A stretch of 64,000 bases of DNA, taken from positions 3,596,001 to 3,660,000 of the forward strand of contig NZ_JAUSYU010000001.1 in the NCBI RefSeq assembly GCF_030817075.1. Direction: 5' to 3'. The stretch's first letter is position 1. Each line of letters starts with the position of its first letter. This document shows positions 19,174 through 27,745 of this stretch, piece after piece. Origin of the DNA: Arthrobacter sp. V1I9. Lineage in GTDB: Bacteria; Actinomycetota; Actinomycetes; Actinomycetales; Micrococcaceae. The notes beneath the pieces were generated by a model. It had not been told where the DNA came from. It saw nothing but the letters and a program-made list of their open reading frames with translations, and searched no databases. The position numbers and the translations under genes are program-made.

Positions 19174-20133
19174 ATGACTCTCGAAGCATTCCCCGACTCC
19201 GCCCACCCGATCAGCTGGCCTGACGGCAAGCGCGCAGCAGCGTCCTTCACCTTCGACGTCGACGCCGAGTCCTGCACCATCGCCCACGATCCCAAGAGCA
19301 CCAGCCGAATGTCCCTGATGACCCATCAGTCCTACGGGCCGAAGGTGGCAGTCCCCCGCCTGCTGCAGATCCTCCAGCGCCAGGACATCCGCGCCACGTT
19401 CTTCGTCCCCGGTTTTACGGCCGAGTGCTACCCGGATACCGTCCGCCGGATCGTTGACGCGGGCCACGAGGTGGCCCACCACGGCTACCTGCACGAGCCG
19501 ATGCAGGGAATCGACGCCGAGACAGAGGCCCGCTACATCGACCGTGGACTGGAGGCGCTGGCCAAGGCCGCGGGGGTAGAACCGGTGGGGTACCGCGCAC
19601 CCTGGTGGGAGCTCAACTGGCACTCCCCGGCACTCCTGGCGGACCGGGGCTTCCTCTACGATTCAAGCCTGCTCGACGGCGATGCTCCCTACCGCTTCAG
19701 CGTCGCCCCGGGTGACACCCGGGACATCGTGGAGATCCCCGTCGACTGGACGTTGGACGACTGGGAACAGTACGCCTTCTACCCGGGGGTAACCGGCAGC
19801 GGCGTGATCGAAAGCCCGGCCAAGGTCCTCGAAATGTGGACGCTGGAGGCGGAGGCACACCACGCCCAGGGCAGCTGTTTTGTCCTTACCAACCACCCCT
19901 TCATTTCCGGCCGGCCCTCCAAAGCGGTGGCCCTGGAACGGCTTATCGAGCGGGTCAAGGGGATGGACGGCATGTGGGTGACCACCATGAAAGATATCGC
20001 TGAACACACCCGCAGGACGGTACAGGAAGTCCACACCCATGCCCGGATCGAAGTGCCGGGCTTCCCGGATACGGGGGCGAGGTTCACGGCTGCGGTGGTA
20101 CGGGAGCCCATCCGCACCTCCAGCGCAGGATAG
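19174..20133 (+). CDS. Polysaccharide deacetylase-fold protein, PuuE-like (possible allantoinase)
   Basis: 319 residues with an SD (AGGA) 9 nt upstream. A CE4/NodB-fold protein with TFDVDAES at residue ~27 and HEVAHHGYLHE near residue 95, giving the metal-binding Asp and His residues. There is no signal peptide, so it acts in the cytoplasm. The C-terminal segment LTNHPFISGRPSKAVALERL resembles the PuuE allantoinase branch more than secreted chitin or xylan deacetylases. With PucR and an NCS1 permease next to it, a ureide or cyclic amide hydrolase is the better guess than a sugar deacetylase. Confidence 0.75.
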   Translation: MTLEAFPDSAHPISWPDGKRAAASFTFDVDAESCTIAHDPKSTSRMSLMTHQSYGPKVAVPRLLQILQRQDIRATFFVPGFTAECYPDTVRRIVDAGHEVAHHGYLHEPMQGIDAETEARYIDRGLEALAKAAGVEPVGYRAPWWELNWHSPALLADRGFLYDSSLLDGDAPYRFSVAPGDTRDIVEIPVDWTLDDWEQYAFYPGVTGSGVIESPAKVLEMWTLEAEAHHAQGSCFVLTNHPFISGRPSKAVALERLIERVKGMDGMWVTTMKDIAEHTRRTVQEVHTHARIEVPGFPDTGARFTAAVVREPIRTSSAG

Positions 20134-20139
20134 GAAAAT

Positions 20140-20185
20140 GGAGGGGGACTGCACGTGAAGGTGCAGTCCCCCTCCGTTTCATTTA
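20140..20185. terminator. Bidirectional rho-independent terminator
   Basis: A perfect 15-bp stem (GGAGGGGGACTGCAC and its complement) with a 6-nt loop is followed by GTTTCATTT and preceded by AAAA. It lies between the convergent PuuE-like gene and the APC permease gene. Confidence 0.88.
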
Positions 20186-20238
20186 GGGGATAAGTCAGTT
20201 CCGGACGCAGTGCCTGGTGAGCTCTGCAGGCGTGGGTG

Positions 20239-21897
20239 CTACGGACGTGACTGGCCGGCCTCGGCCAGGTCTGCGGTGGACTGTGCAGTTCCGGCGTGCA
20301 CAGGGGCCTGTGCAAGGCCGGTGGACGCCGAAGCTTCTGTTGGGGTGGAGCGCCGCAGCGGAGGTGCGGGAGTGGAGGCGGCGTGCTCGGCGAGGACACC
20401 GGTGTGGTGCCGGAGCTTCAGGCGGTACATCAGGACGCCGGTAATGATGACGGTGGCAACGAAGATCACTCCGCCCCACTGCAGGTACCACTCGAACGGA
20501 GGGACCGAGTTGTAAATTTCCGGCCTCGGCCAGATCAGGTTCAGTGTCATGGCGCCGCCCCACAGGACCGCGAGGATGTTCACCGGGACGCCCCACTTGC
20601 CGAGGCTGAAGCCGGATTTTCCGTGGCTTTCGTCGGAAAGCGGCCATTTCTTCAAAAAGCGCTGCCGCAGCAGCGGGACGGTGACCAGCAGGTAGGAGAG
20701 GTAGATCAGGACAATGCTGATGCTGGACAGGATGGTGAAGATCGCGGGCTGGGAGACGTTGACTATCAGCGGAATCATGGCGATGAGTCCGATGACGATG
20801 GCCGCCACGGTAGGCGTCTTCCGCTCGGGGTGCACCTTGCTGAGCTGGCGGCTGAAGGGGAGGTTGTTGTCCCGGGCCATGGCGAACATCATGCGGATTG
20901 CGGCGGCGTGAACGGCGAGGGTGCAGACGATCACGGCTACGACGATGCACACCAGGAAGGCCTTGCCGAAGGGGCCTCCCAGCACGGAGAGCACGATGTA
21001 TTGAAGGCCGCCGTCGGCAGCACCCAGCTTGGGGTCATTCAGGTCCGGGGCGGCCAGGAGTCCGCCAAGGAGGATCAGCCCGCCGAGGATAAACGACGCC
21101 GTAATTGCCCGCAGAATGGCCTTCGGGGCGGTGCGTTTCGGGTCCTTGGTTTCCTCCCCCAGCGAGCTGGCGGTGTCGAAGCCGTACATGACGTAGCCGG
21201 AAGCCATGGCCCCAATAAGGAACACACCGAAGAAGCCAAGGTCGTGGTCCATGCCATAGCCGGCTGTGCTGAACAGGACTTCAGGCCCCCGCACCACATG
21301 CCAGGCAAGAGCCAGGATGAGGAGCACGGCCGCAGCGAGTTCCACAAAGACGCCGATACTGTTGATTTTGGTCATCAGCTTCACGCCGAAGGCGTTGATG
21401 AGCGTGGAGATGGAAATCATGATGCTGGCGAGCAAAACGCCGTTAAGGGCGAAATCGTACGTGCCGGTGCCGTCTCCGATGACCTGGAAGCCGGACCAAA
21501 TCTGCGGCAGGGTGAGCTGCAGCGCCAGGGCTACGGCCCCAAGCGCCACGATCGAGGAAATCAGCAGCAGCCAGCCAGCCAGCCAGGCGAACGTCCCTGA
21601 CGAGAGCTGCTTGGCCCAGTTGTAGACAGAACCGGCCACGGGATAGCGGCCGGCCAGTTCGGCGAAGCAGAGTGCCACCATCAGCTGGCCAACAAAGACG
21701 ATGGGCCAGGACCATGCATAGGCTGGCCCGGCCATGGCGAAGCCAAAGTAAAACAGTTGAAAAACGCCGGTGAGGATGGAGATATAGCTGACGCCGGCGG
21801 CGAAGCTGGCGAACTTGCCGATGCTGCGGTCCAGGGTCTGGGCATACCCGAATTCGTCCATGCCGCTTGAATCAGTACTCTTGCTGGGTTCCAACAT
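20239..21897 (-). CDS. APC-superfamily amino acid/amine permease
   Basis: 552 residues from ATG 21897 (SD AGGAG 7 nt upstream); the longer open frame is rejected. Twelve helices of the amino acid-polyamine-organocation fold, with the family segment FYFGFAMAGPAYAWSWPIVF in the first helices. The C-terminal ~45 residues after the last helix are a Thr/Ala/Pro-rich cytoplasmic tail. It follows betB in the same direction, so choline, GABA or a related amine is the likely substrate; the BCCT or OpuA systems usual for choline are absent here. Confidence 0.8.
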   Translation of the reverse strand: MLEPSKSTDSSGMDEFGYAQTLDRSIGKFASFAAGVSYISILTGVFQLFYFGFAMAGPAYAWSWPIVFVGQLMVALCFAELAGRYPVAGSVYNWAKQLSSGTFAWLAGWLLLISSIVALGAVALALQLTLPQIWSGFQVIGDGTGTYDFALNGVLLASIMISISTLINAFGVKLMTKINSIGVFVELAAAVLLILALAWHVVRGPEVLFSTAGYGMDHDLGFFGVFLIGAMASGYVMYGFDTASSLGEETKDPKRTAPKAILRAITASFILGGLILLGGLLAAPDLNDPKLGAADGGLQYIVLSVLGGPFGKAFLVCIVVAVIVCTLAVHAAAIRMMFAMARDNNLPFSRQLSKVHPERKTPTVAAIVIGLIAMIPLIVNVSQPAIFTILSSISIVLIYLSYLLVTVPLLRQRFLKKWPLSDESHGKSGFSLGKWGVPVNILAVLWGGAMTLNLIWPRPEIYNSVPPFEWYLQWGGVIFVATVIITGVLMYRLKLRHHTGVLAEHAASTPAPPLRRSTPTEASASTGLAQAPVHAGTAQSTADLAEAGQSRP

Positions 21898-21968
21898 ACG
21901 AACTCCTAGGTGAGAAAAGCACGATGGTGATGCCCCGCGGCCTCCATTGGACGCGGGTAATATCGGTG

Positions 21969-21996
21969 GCCGGGCGCCGCGCCTGCGGCGCCCGGC
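21969..21996. terminator. GC-rich 12-bp hairpin between betB and the permease gene
   Basis: GCCGGGCGCCGC pairs perfectly with GCGGCGCCCGGC across a GCCT loop. In the direction of transcription (minus) there is no T-tract, so partial attenuation or mRNA end protection between betB and the permease gene is more likely than full termination. Confidence 0.55.
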
Positions 21997-22017
21997 TGTT
22001 TCCCCCAAATGCTGTTG

Positions 22018-23571
22018 CTAGCCGGCGGCCCCCATGCCAGCATCCCCGACAGGTGAGCCGAACCAGCCGCTGGGTGCGGGCTGGATGTTCTGCCAGATGT
22101 GCTTCGCCTCGCGGTACTCGTTGAGTCCCGCGCTGCCAAGCTCCCGGCCGATGCCGGACTTCCCGAAGCCGCCCCATTCCGCCTGCGGGACGTACGGGTG
22201 GTAGTCGTTGATCCATACTGTTCCGTGCCGGAGGCCGCCCGCAACACGTTGCGCTTTCGACGCATCCGATGTCCATACCGCGCCGGCAAGCCCGTATTCG
22301 GTGTCGTTGGCGATCGCCACGGCCTCAGCCTCGGTCCGGAACGTCTCGACAGTAAGCACCGGGCCGAATGATTCCTCCTGCAGCACGCTCATGCCCGAGC
22401 GGCAGTTGTTGAGCACGGTGGGCGGGTAGAAGAAACCCTCCGCGAGGGGCCCCTCGTGCGGTATGTAGCCGCCGCACAACAGCTCGGCGCCCTCAGCAAT
22501 CCCGGCCTGGACGTAGGCGTGGACCTGATCACGGTGCTTGGCGGAAATCAGCGGGCCCGTCTCGGCATCCGGATCGAAGGGTCCGCCCATCCGGATCTTT
22601 TTCGCCCTTTCCACCACCTCGGCCACGAAACGCTCGGCGATGGTCTCCTCGACGACGAGCCGCGCCCCTGCGGAGCAGACCTGGCCGGAGTGCAGGAACA
22701 CCGCGGTCAGGGCGTTGTCGACGGCGGCGTCCCAGTCCGCGTCCGCGAAGACGACGTTGGGGTTCTTTCCGCCGAGTTCGAAGGCGACGCGCTTCACGGT
22801 TTCCGCAGCGGCGGCCATGATCGTCTGGCCGGTGGCGAGGCTTCCGGTCAGGGAGACGAGGTCGACGCGCGGGTCGGAGCTGAGCGGGCCGCCCACCTTC
22901 GATCCCTTTCCGGTCACGAGGTTTGCAACGCCGGGGGGAATGCCGGCTTCGGCGAGGGTTTCCATGAGCAGGATTGACGTGGACGGGGTGAGTTCGCTGG
23001 GCTTGAGCACGAACGAGTTTCCCGCGACGAGCGCCGGGGCCACCTTCCAGGCGGCCTGGAGGAGCGGGTAGTTCCACGGGGCGATGAGGGCACAGACGCC
23101 CAGCGGCTCGTACACCACGCGGCTGATGGTGTTAGGGCGGCCGGTGTCGATTACGCGGCCGGCATCCAGGCCGGCGATTTTGCCGTAGTACCGGAAGCAC
23201 GCGGCAATGTCGTCGATGTCGTACTCAGCCTCGATAAGCCGTTTGCCGGTGTCAAGTGCCTCGGCCCGGGCATAGACGGCTTTGTCCCGCTCGAGCAGCT
23301 CCGCGACGCGGAGCATAACGGCGCCCCGTTCGATGTCGGTAAGCCTCCGCCAGGGGCCGTCGTCGAACGCGGCCCGGGCACTGGTGATCGCCCGCTCTGC
23401 GTCCTCCGCCGTTGACGAGGTGACAATTGCCACCTCGCGTCCGTCCGCCGGGCAGCGCACCACCGTGGTGCCGCCGTCGGGCGCCTGCTGCCAGGCGCCG
23501 TCGATATACAGCCCCTTGACTGCGTCCTGGGCTTTCCCGGCCTGGTGGACTGCTTCAACGGTGGCGGTCAT
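22018..23571 (-). CDS. betB: Betaine aldehyde dehydrogenase (aldehyde dehydrogenase family)
   Basis: 517 residues, NAD(P)-dependent ALDH fold. The catalytic Glu is in FELGGKNPN and the catalytic Cys in SGQVCSAGARL. The ordinary ALDH glycine motif is seen near SLTGSLATGQTI. It oxidises betaine aldehyde to glycine betaine. Placed 28 bp downstream of a choline dehydrogenase gene on the same strand, the BetB assignment is strong, though paralogues such as aminobutyraldehyde dehydrogenase share these motifs. Confidence 0.87.
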   Translation of the reverse strand: MTATVEAVHQAGKAQDAVKGLYIDGAWQQAPDGGTTVVRCPADGREVAIVTSSTAEDAERAITSARAAFDDGPWRRLTDIERGAVMLRVAELLERDKAVYARAEALDTGKRLIEAEYDIDDIAACFRYYGKIAGLDAGRVIDTGRPNTISRVVYEPLGVCALIAPWNYPLLQAAWKVAPALVAGNSFVLKPSELTPSTSILLMETLAEAGIPPGVANLVTGKGSKVGGPLSSDPRVDLVSLTGSLATGQTIMAAAAETVKRVAFELGGKNPNVVFADADWDAAVDNALTAVFLHSGQVCSAGARLVVEETIAERFVAEVVERAKKIRMGGPFDPDAETGPLISAKHRDQVHAYVQAGIAEGAELLCGGYIPHEGPLAEGFFYPPTVLNNCRSGMSVLQEESFGPVLTVETFRTEAEAVAIANDTEYGLAGAVWTSDASKAQRVAGGLRHGTVWINDYHPYVPQAEWGGFGKSGIGRELGSAGLNEYREAKHIWQNIQPAPSGWFGSPVGDAGMGAAG

Positions 23572-23599
23572 CGTGTCTCCTTCTTTACATCCATCATGC

Positions 23600-25312
23600 C
23601 TAGACCTTTGCCGCCGCTGCCGCAGTGAGCGGGGCGCCGTTACGCTCCAGCGGGCTGAGGCCGTGCCGGTAGAAATCTGCGTGCTGCGGAGCCAGGGGCT
23701 TTTTGCCGGTGATCAAATCAGCGGCCTTTTCGGCAAGCATCATGACAGGCGCGTAGATATTGCCGTTGGTGACATAGGGCATTGCGGATGCATCCACCAC
23801 GCGCAGGCCGCTGGTGCCGTGCACAGTCATGTCCAGGGGGTTCACTACGGCCATGGGGTCGGTGTCCGGCCCCATCTTCGCGGTGCAGGACGGGTGCAGG
23901 GCGGTTTCCGCGTCACGGGCCACCCAGTCAAGGATCTCCGCGTCAGTCTGGACGGCCCGGCCGGGCGAAAGCTCACCGCCGTTGAAGGGCTGCATGGCGG
24001 ACTGGCCGAGGATGTCGCGGGCCACATGGATGGCCTCGACCCATTCGCGGCGGTCCTGGTCCGTGGAAAGGTAGTTGAACACCATGGACGGGTGCACCGT
24101 GGGATCTGTGGACTTGATCTTGAGCGTGCCGCGGGCGTCGGAGTACATGGGGCCGATGTGCACTTGATAGCCATGCTTCGCATCCGCCTTCTGGCCGTCG
24201 TAACGGACGGCGACCGGGAGGAAGTGGAACATCAGGTTCGGGTACGCTACATCCTCGTTGGAGCGGACGAATCCCCCGCCCTCGAAGTGGTTGGTGGCTG
24301 CCGGTCCCTTCCGTCCCAGCATCCATTGCATACCGATCCACGGCATACGCCAGACGTCCAGGGCCGGTTGCATGGAGACCGGCTGGGTGCAGGCGTGCTG
24401 GATGTAGACCTCGAGGTGGTCCTGGAGGTTTTCCCCGACACCGGGCAGGTTGGCCACGGAGTTGATGCCCAGGGAGTTCAGGTGTGCGGCGTCGCCGATG
24501 CCGCTGAGCTGCAGCAACTGCGGTGTGTTGATCGCGCCGCCAGCCAGGATCACTTCGCCGGCGTTGACCTGGTGGGTCTTGCCGTTGCGGCGGTAGGTGA
24601 CGCCGGTTGCTACATTGCCTTTGAAGTTGACCTTGGTGACCAAGGCCCGGGTCAGGACGGTCAGGTTGGTCCGGCCGAAGTTGGGACGCAGGTAGGCGCG
24701 GGAGGCGGAGAGCCGTTGGCCCTTGTGGACGTTGCGGTCGAAGGCAGCGAAACCCTCCTGGCGGTACCCGTTGACGTCGTCCGTCCGGGGGTAGCCAGCC
24801 TCCTGGGCGGCGGTGAAGAACGCTTGGAACAGCGGGTTGGTGGCCGGGCCGCGTTCCAGGACGAGGGGGCCGTCATGGCCGCGCAGCTCATCGTCCGGGT
24901 CTGCGGCGAGGGCGTTTTCCATCCGGTTGAAGTAGGGCAGGCAGTGGGCAAAGTCCCAGGTTTCCATGCCGGCGTCAGCGCCCCACCGCTCGTAGTCGAG
25001 GGGGTTTCCGCGCTGGAAGATCATGCCGTTGATCGAGCTCGAGCCACCGAGGACTTTGCCGCGGGCGTGGGCAACCCGCCGGCCGCCCATGTGGGGCTCC
25101 GGGTCCGATTCGTAGCGCCAGTCATAAAGCGGGTTGCCGCTGGGGAAGGTCAGCGCGGCGGGCATCTGGATGAAAAGATCCCAGGGGTAGTCGCTCCGTC
25201 CGGCTTCGAGAACCAGGACGCTGCTGTTGCCTCCGTCGCTCAGCCGGTCGGCCAGCACGGAACCCGCGCTGCCGCCACCGACGATGACGTAGTCGTAGCT
25301 GTCTTTTGTCAT
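23600..25312 (-). CDS. betA: Choline dehydrogenase, GMC oxidoreductase
   Basis: 570 residues from ATG 25312 (SD AAGGAGAG), eight codons inside the open frame. The FAD fingerprint [16 protein letters not shown] is at residue ~8. The GMC signature [18 protein letters not shown] is at ~80 and the second signature with [16 protein letters not shown] at ~265. The C-terminal [15 protein letters not shown] carries an active-site His-containing loop ([10 protein letters not shown]). It oxidises choline to betaine aldehyde and, with BetB, supplies betaine for the gbcA/sox pathway. An alcohol dehydrogenase of the same family cannot be excluded by sequence alone. Confidence 0.87.
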   Translation of the reverse strand: MTKDSYDYVIVGGGSAGSVLADRLSDGGNSSVLVLEAGRSDYPWDLFIQMPAALTFPSGNPLYDWRYESDPEPHMGGRRVAHARGKVLGGSSSINGMIFQRGNPLDYERWGADAGMETWDFAHCLPYFNRMENALAADPDDELRGHDGPLVLERGPATNPLFQAFFTAAQEAGYPRTDDVNGYRQEGFAAFDRNVHKGQRLSASRAYLRPNFGRTNLTVLTRALVTKVNFKGNVATGVTYRRNGKTHQVNAGEVILAGGAINTPQLLQLSGIGDAAHLNSLGINSVANLPGVGENLQDHLEVYIQHACTQPVSMQPALDVWRMPWIGMQWMLGRKGPAATNHFEGGGFVRSNEDVAYPNLMFHFLPVAVRYDGQKADAKHGYQVHIGPMYSDARGTLKIKSTDPTVHPSMVFNYLSTDQDRREWVEAIHVARDILGQSAMQPFNGGELSPGRAVQTDAEILDWVARDAETALHPSCTAKMGPDTDPMAVVNPLDMTVHGTSGLRVVDASAMPYVTNGNIYAPVMMLAEKAADLITGKKPLAPQHADFYRHGLSPLERNGAPLTAAAAAKV

Positions 25313-25459
25313 GCTGCAAACTCTCCTTTTACCCAATGCCAGTTACTGGCCCGGATCGGGTCGTCGTTCTTCCGGATGCGAAAGGGTGACCGTGTTAGCC
25401 GGAGAATCCGCGGTATTCCCTGGTGTGGCGTAGGTCATATCCAAGGAGAGTAGTGCACG

Positions 25460-25499
25460 TTGAACAAGTGTTCAATAGGAAAACTGGACAAGTGTTCAA
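25460..25499. promoter_or_regulatory. Tandem BetI/TetR-type operators upstream of betA
   Basis: TTGAACAAGTGTTCAA at 25460-25475 has perfect 7-bp arms around AG. A second copy at 25484-25499 has the right arm intact and two changes in the left. Centres are 24 bp apart. They lie in the 359-bp gap 25313-25671 between betI and betA, about 150 bp upstream of the betA start. Otherwise I see no gene or RNA in that gap. Confidence 0.7.
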
Positions 25500-25671
25500 C
25501 AATTTACGGGCGCGAAACATCACTTCCCCAAACGGCGCGGGAATGAGCGCTTGCGCTTCCTATGTGTCGCACTCCTGCCGGTATATGACGTGGAGCGGAT
25601 AGCGTCCTCACGGCAGGCCAAGGATGTGGGCTACCCGCTGCGTCCGTTAGGAGAAGTGCTGCGGCCCGGCG

Positions 25672-26256
25672 TCAGGCGGCGAAGGCGATCTCTTCGGTGC
25701 GGGTGATGCTCCGTCGAATGGACTCCTTGTCCACCCCGAGGAGCGCGGTCAGCCACATGCCGTTTTGCAGGACAACGATATCGGCGGCCCGCTCCTTGCA
25801 TTCCGTGGCGGACAGCTCGGGCTTGGCGTTCCCTATCAGGGCGGCAAGCCCGTCCAAATACCGGTCGAACGCCGCCGCGTTGATCAGGGCGAAATCTTCG
25901 TCCGCCCTCGCCAGCGCCCAAAGATGAAGGCGCAGGGACAGGTACCGCGTGGTCAGGAGTTCCGGGCCCGCAACCCGGCGGAGGGCATTCTGGAGCTGTT
26001 CGTCAGGGGGCAATGCCGGGTCCGGCGCAACCAGCGCAAGGTCGTGTTTATCCACACTGTGCAGCAGCGCACGGATCAGGCTCGACTTGTCTTCGTAGTA
26101 GTAATTCACCAGTCCGAGGGCGACACCCGCCTCGCGGGCCACCGCACGCATGTTCACTCCCGAGATCCCGCGGTGCGACAGCAGGTCCAGGGCTGCATCA
26201 AGAATGCGCTGCTGCCGGTCAACCTGTTCACGGGAGTTCACGGTGCCTGTATCCAC
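25672..26256 (-). CDS. betI: TetR-family repressor, BetI-like
   Basis: 194 residues from GTG 26256. The N-terminal HTH reads GISGVNMRAVAREAGVALGL then NYYYEDKSSLI, a layout found in BetI. A helical C-terminal ligand domain follows. Start choice is supported by a TATTCT box at 26268-26263, exactly 6 nt before the GTG, consistent with a leaderless transcript. It lies upstream of betA in the same direction, and two TetR-type palindromes occupy the gap, so choline or betaine aldehyde-responsive repression of betAB is the likely role. Confidence 0.8.
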   Translation of the reverse strand: MDTGTVNSREQVDRQQRILDAALDLLSHRGISGVNMRAVAREAGVALGLVNYYYEDKSSLIRALLHSVDKHDLALVAPDPALPPDEQLQNALRRVAGPELLTTRYLSLRLHLWALARADEDFALINAAAFDRYLDGLAALIGNAKPELSATECKERAADIVVLQNGMWLTALLGVDKESIRRSITRTEEIAFAA

Positions 26257-26313
26257 TTGGCCAGAATATGGGGAAACCTGTGACGGCGCATACCAACGAC
26301 TGTTGATGGTGCT

Positions 26314-26643
26314 CTAATGGACCTGACGCGCACCTATTTCAACAATGAGCACTCCCGCGGAAATGAGCAGGATCCCGAATGCCATTTGCGGCGTAAGTGG
26401 TTCCTTGAACAGGATGCGGCTGGCTACGGCCGTCAGCGCGACACCGCAGGCCACCCAGATGCCGTACCCCACGCCCAGGGGCATCCCGCCGGCAAGCGCC
26501 AAGCCAAGAAAACCGAACGCGCTCACGTAGCCCAGGACGATGGGGACGAGCCACAGCTTCTTCTTCAGCCCCTCAGAAGCGCGAAGGGACATTGTTGCTG
26601 CAACTTCCAAAAGAATGGCCAGGCTTAAGAAAACCCAGGTCAT
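26314..26643 (-). CDS. SMR-family efflux subunit (downstream partner)
   Basis: 109 residues, four membrane helices, with the family features LLEVAATMSLRASEGL (conserved Glu in helix 1) and GIWVACGVALTAVAS. The ATG overlaps the stop of the next SMR gene by 4 nt. Small multidrug resistance proteins exchange protons for cationic drugs or metabolites such as guanidinium. Overlapping pairs usually form a heterodimer with opposite membrane orientation. Confidence 0.88.
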   Translation of the reverse strand: MTWVFLSLAILLEVAATMSLRASEGLKKKLWLVPIVLGYVSAFGFLGLALAGGMPLGVGYGIWVACGVALTAVASRILFKEPLTPQMAFGILLISAGVLIVEIGARQVH

Positions 26644-26993
26644 GTCTCTTCATTCCCCTGTTTGGCACTGTGAGCGTTCTGCGATCCGGCTTCAACAGTA
26701 ATCACGCCGGCTAGGATGAGTGCGATGCCGAAGCCCATCAGCCATGTGAGCGGCTCGTTGAAAATGCTTGCCGACAGCAACGCGGTGGCGCATACACCAC
26801 CGGCGCCCCATGCGCCGTAGGCGACACTGATGGTCATGCCCAGTCGCAGGCAGACGGACAAAAGCGAAAAGGCGGTGACGTACCCCGCAATGACAAGGGC
26901 GTACCAGCCCGGGGCATCCAGGGCCGCCTTCAGTGCCAGGGTTGCCGAAACTTCCGTGATGATTGCTCCGCCGAGGCACAACCACGGCTTCAC
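26640..26993 (-). CDS. SMR-family efflux subunit (upstream partner)
   Basis: 117 residues from GTG 26993, which overlaps the TetR stop (GTGA). Four helices; helix 1 holds the conserved Glu in GGAIITEVSATLALKAA and helix 3 YGAWGAGGVCATALLSA. The open frame extends 33 codons upstream into the TetR gene but that part is non-native. It forms a likely heterodimer with the next SMR gene and is controlled by the TetR gene with which it is translationally coupled. Confidence 0.85.
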   Translation of the reverse strand: MKPWLCLGGAIITEVSATLALKAALDAPGWYALVIAGYVTAFSLLSVCLRLGMTISVAYGAWGAGGVCATALLSASIFNEPLTWLMGFGIALILAGVITVEAGSQNAHSAKQGNEET

Positions 26994-27532
26994 TCCGCAC
27001 CGCCTTCGCCGATCAGGGCAAGGATGTGGGTGATAATTTCCGACCGGTCCGGTTCGCCGGGGGCGGCCACACCACTGGCCTGCGCAGCCCACAGTCCATC
27101 AGCTGCCAGGCGGGCAGTCATGAGCCGGGTGCGTTGGCCGCGCGGTGTTCCCTCCGGAATTAGGAGCCAAGGGTCCAGATGACGGGCCCAGGCTTCCTGG
27201 AGCTCGGCCCTATACGCAGAGTGGAACCACAGCGCCCACTCCGCCCGCATCATTTGCCCGTCAGCTGCCGCCAGAACATATGAGCGGTACCGCTCAATGA
27301 CGCTGGCCTCCCGCGCCCCGAGGAGCTCAGTCATCCTCTGTCCCATCTGGCATGCTGCGTACTCAACCAGGGCGGTCATGAGCGCATCCCGGTTGGGAAA
27401 GTGGTACATCAGACCCGGCTTGGTAACCCCTGCCTCGGATGCGACCGCGTCGAGGGTGATAGCGGCACCTTGAGTGCCTGCCGCCACGCGTAATCCAGCC
27501 TCCAGTATCTGCGGGCGCTGGCTCTCTCTCAC
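26990..27532 (-). CDS. TetR-family repressor of the SMR pair
   Basis: 180 residues from GTG 27532. HTH region ITLDAVASEAGVTKPGLMYH then FPNRDALMTAL, followed by a short helical ligand domain. The GTG is preferred over the TTG two codons upstream because TAAAGT lies exactly 6 nt before it (27544-27539). An inverted repeat CTTTACC/GGTAAAG covers that box, as expected for autorepression. Three-gene unit tetR-smr-smr with 4-nt overlaps. Confidence 0.85.
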   Translation of the reverse strand: MRESQRPQILEAGLRVAAGTQGAAITLDAVASEAGVTKPGLMYHFPNRDALMTALVEYAACQMGQRMTELLGAREASVIERYRSYVLAAADGQMMRAEWALWFHSAYRAELQEAWARHLDPWLLIPEGTPRGQRTRLMTARLAADGLWAAQASGVAAPGEPDRSEIITHILALIGEGGAE

Positions 27533-27539
27533 ACCCAAA

Positions 27540-27561
27540 CTTTACCATCCAGAAGGTAAAG
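27540..27561. promoter_or_regulatory. TetR operator-like dyad over the tetR -10 box
   Basis: CTTTACC (27540-27546) and GGTAAAG (27555-27561) are perfect inverted arms with an 8-bp spacer. The left arm overlaps the TAAAGT box inferred for tetR. Confidence 0.6.
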
Positions 27562-27745
27562 CTTGAACGGTCCTCTATTGATTCCGCACCCACACAACAC
27601 GACGTGCCGTGACGTTCCTTGACGCACCACTACGCAACATTGAGCCTTCGCGACGCCCCGTGAACCCTTGCTACAGAAACGATTGTGGGGTCGCCGGGCG
27701 CTCCGTACTCTCAACTCAGCATCAGACCCCAGCAAAGGAATTCTC

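Noticed and set aside
20239..22008. Longer permease start at 22008
   Set aside because: The first 37 codons are Arg/Gly-rich, and a clear SD precedes ATG 21897.
23282..25453. 723-residue open frame on the plus strand opposite betA and betB
   Set aside because: It is antisense to two well-supported enzymes, has repetitive Gly/Val/His composition typical of GC-rich shadow frames, and shows no family motif.
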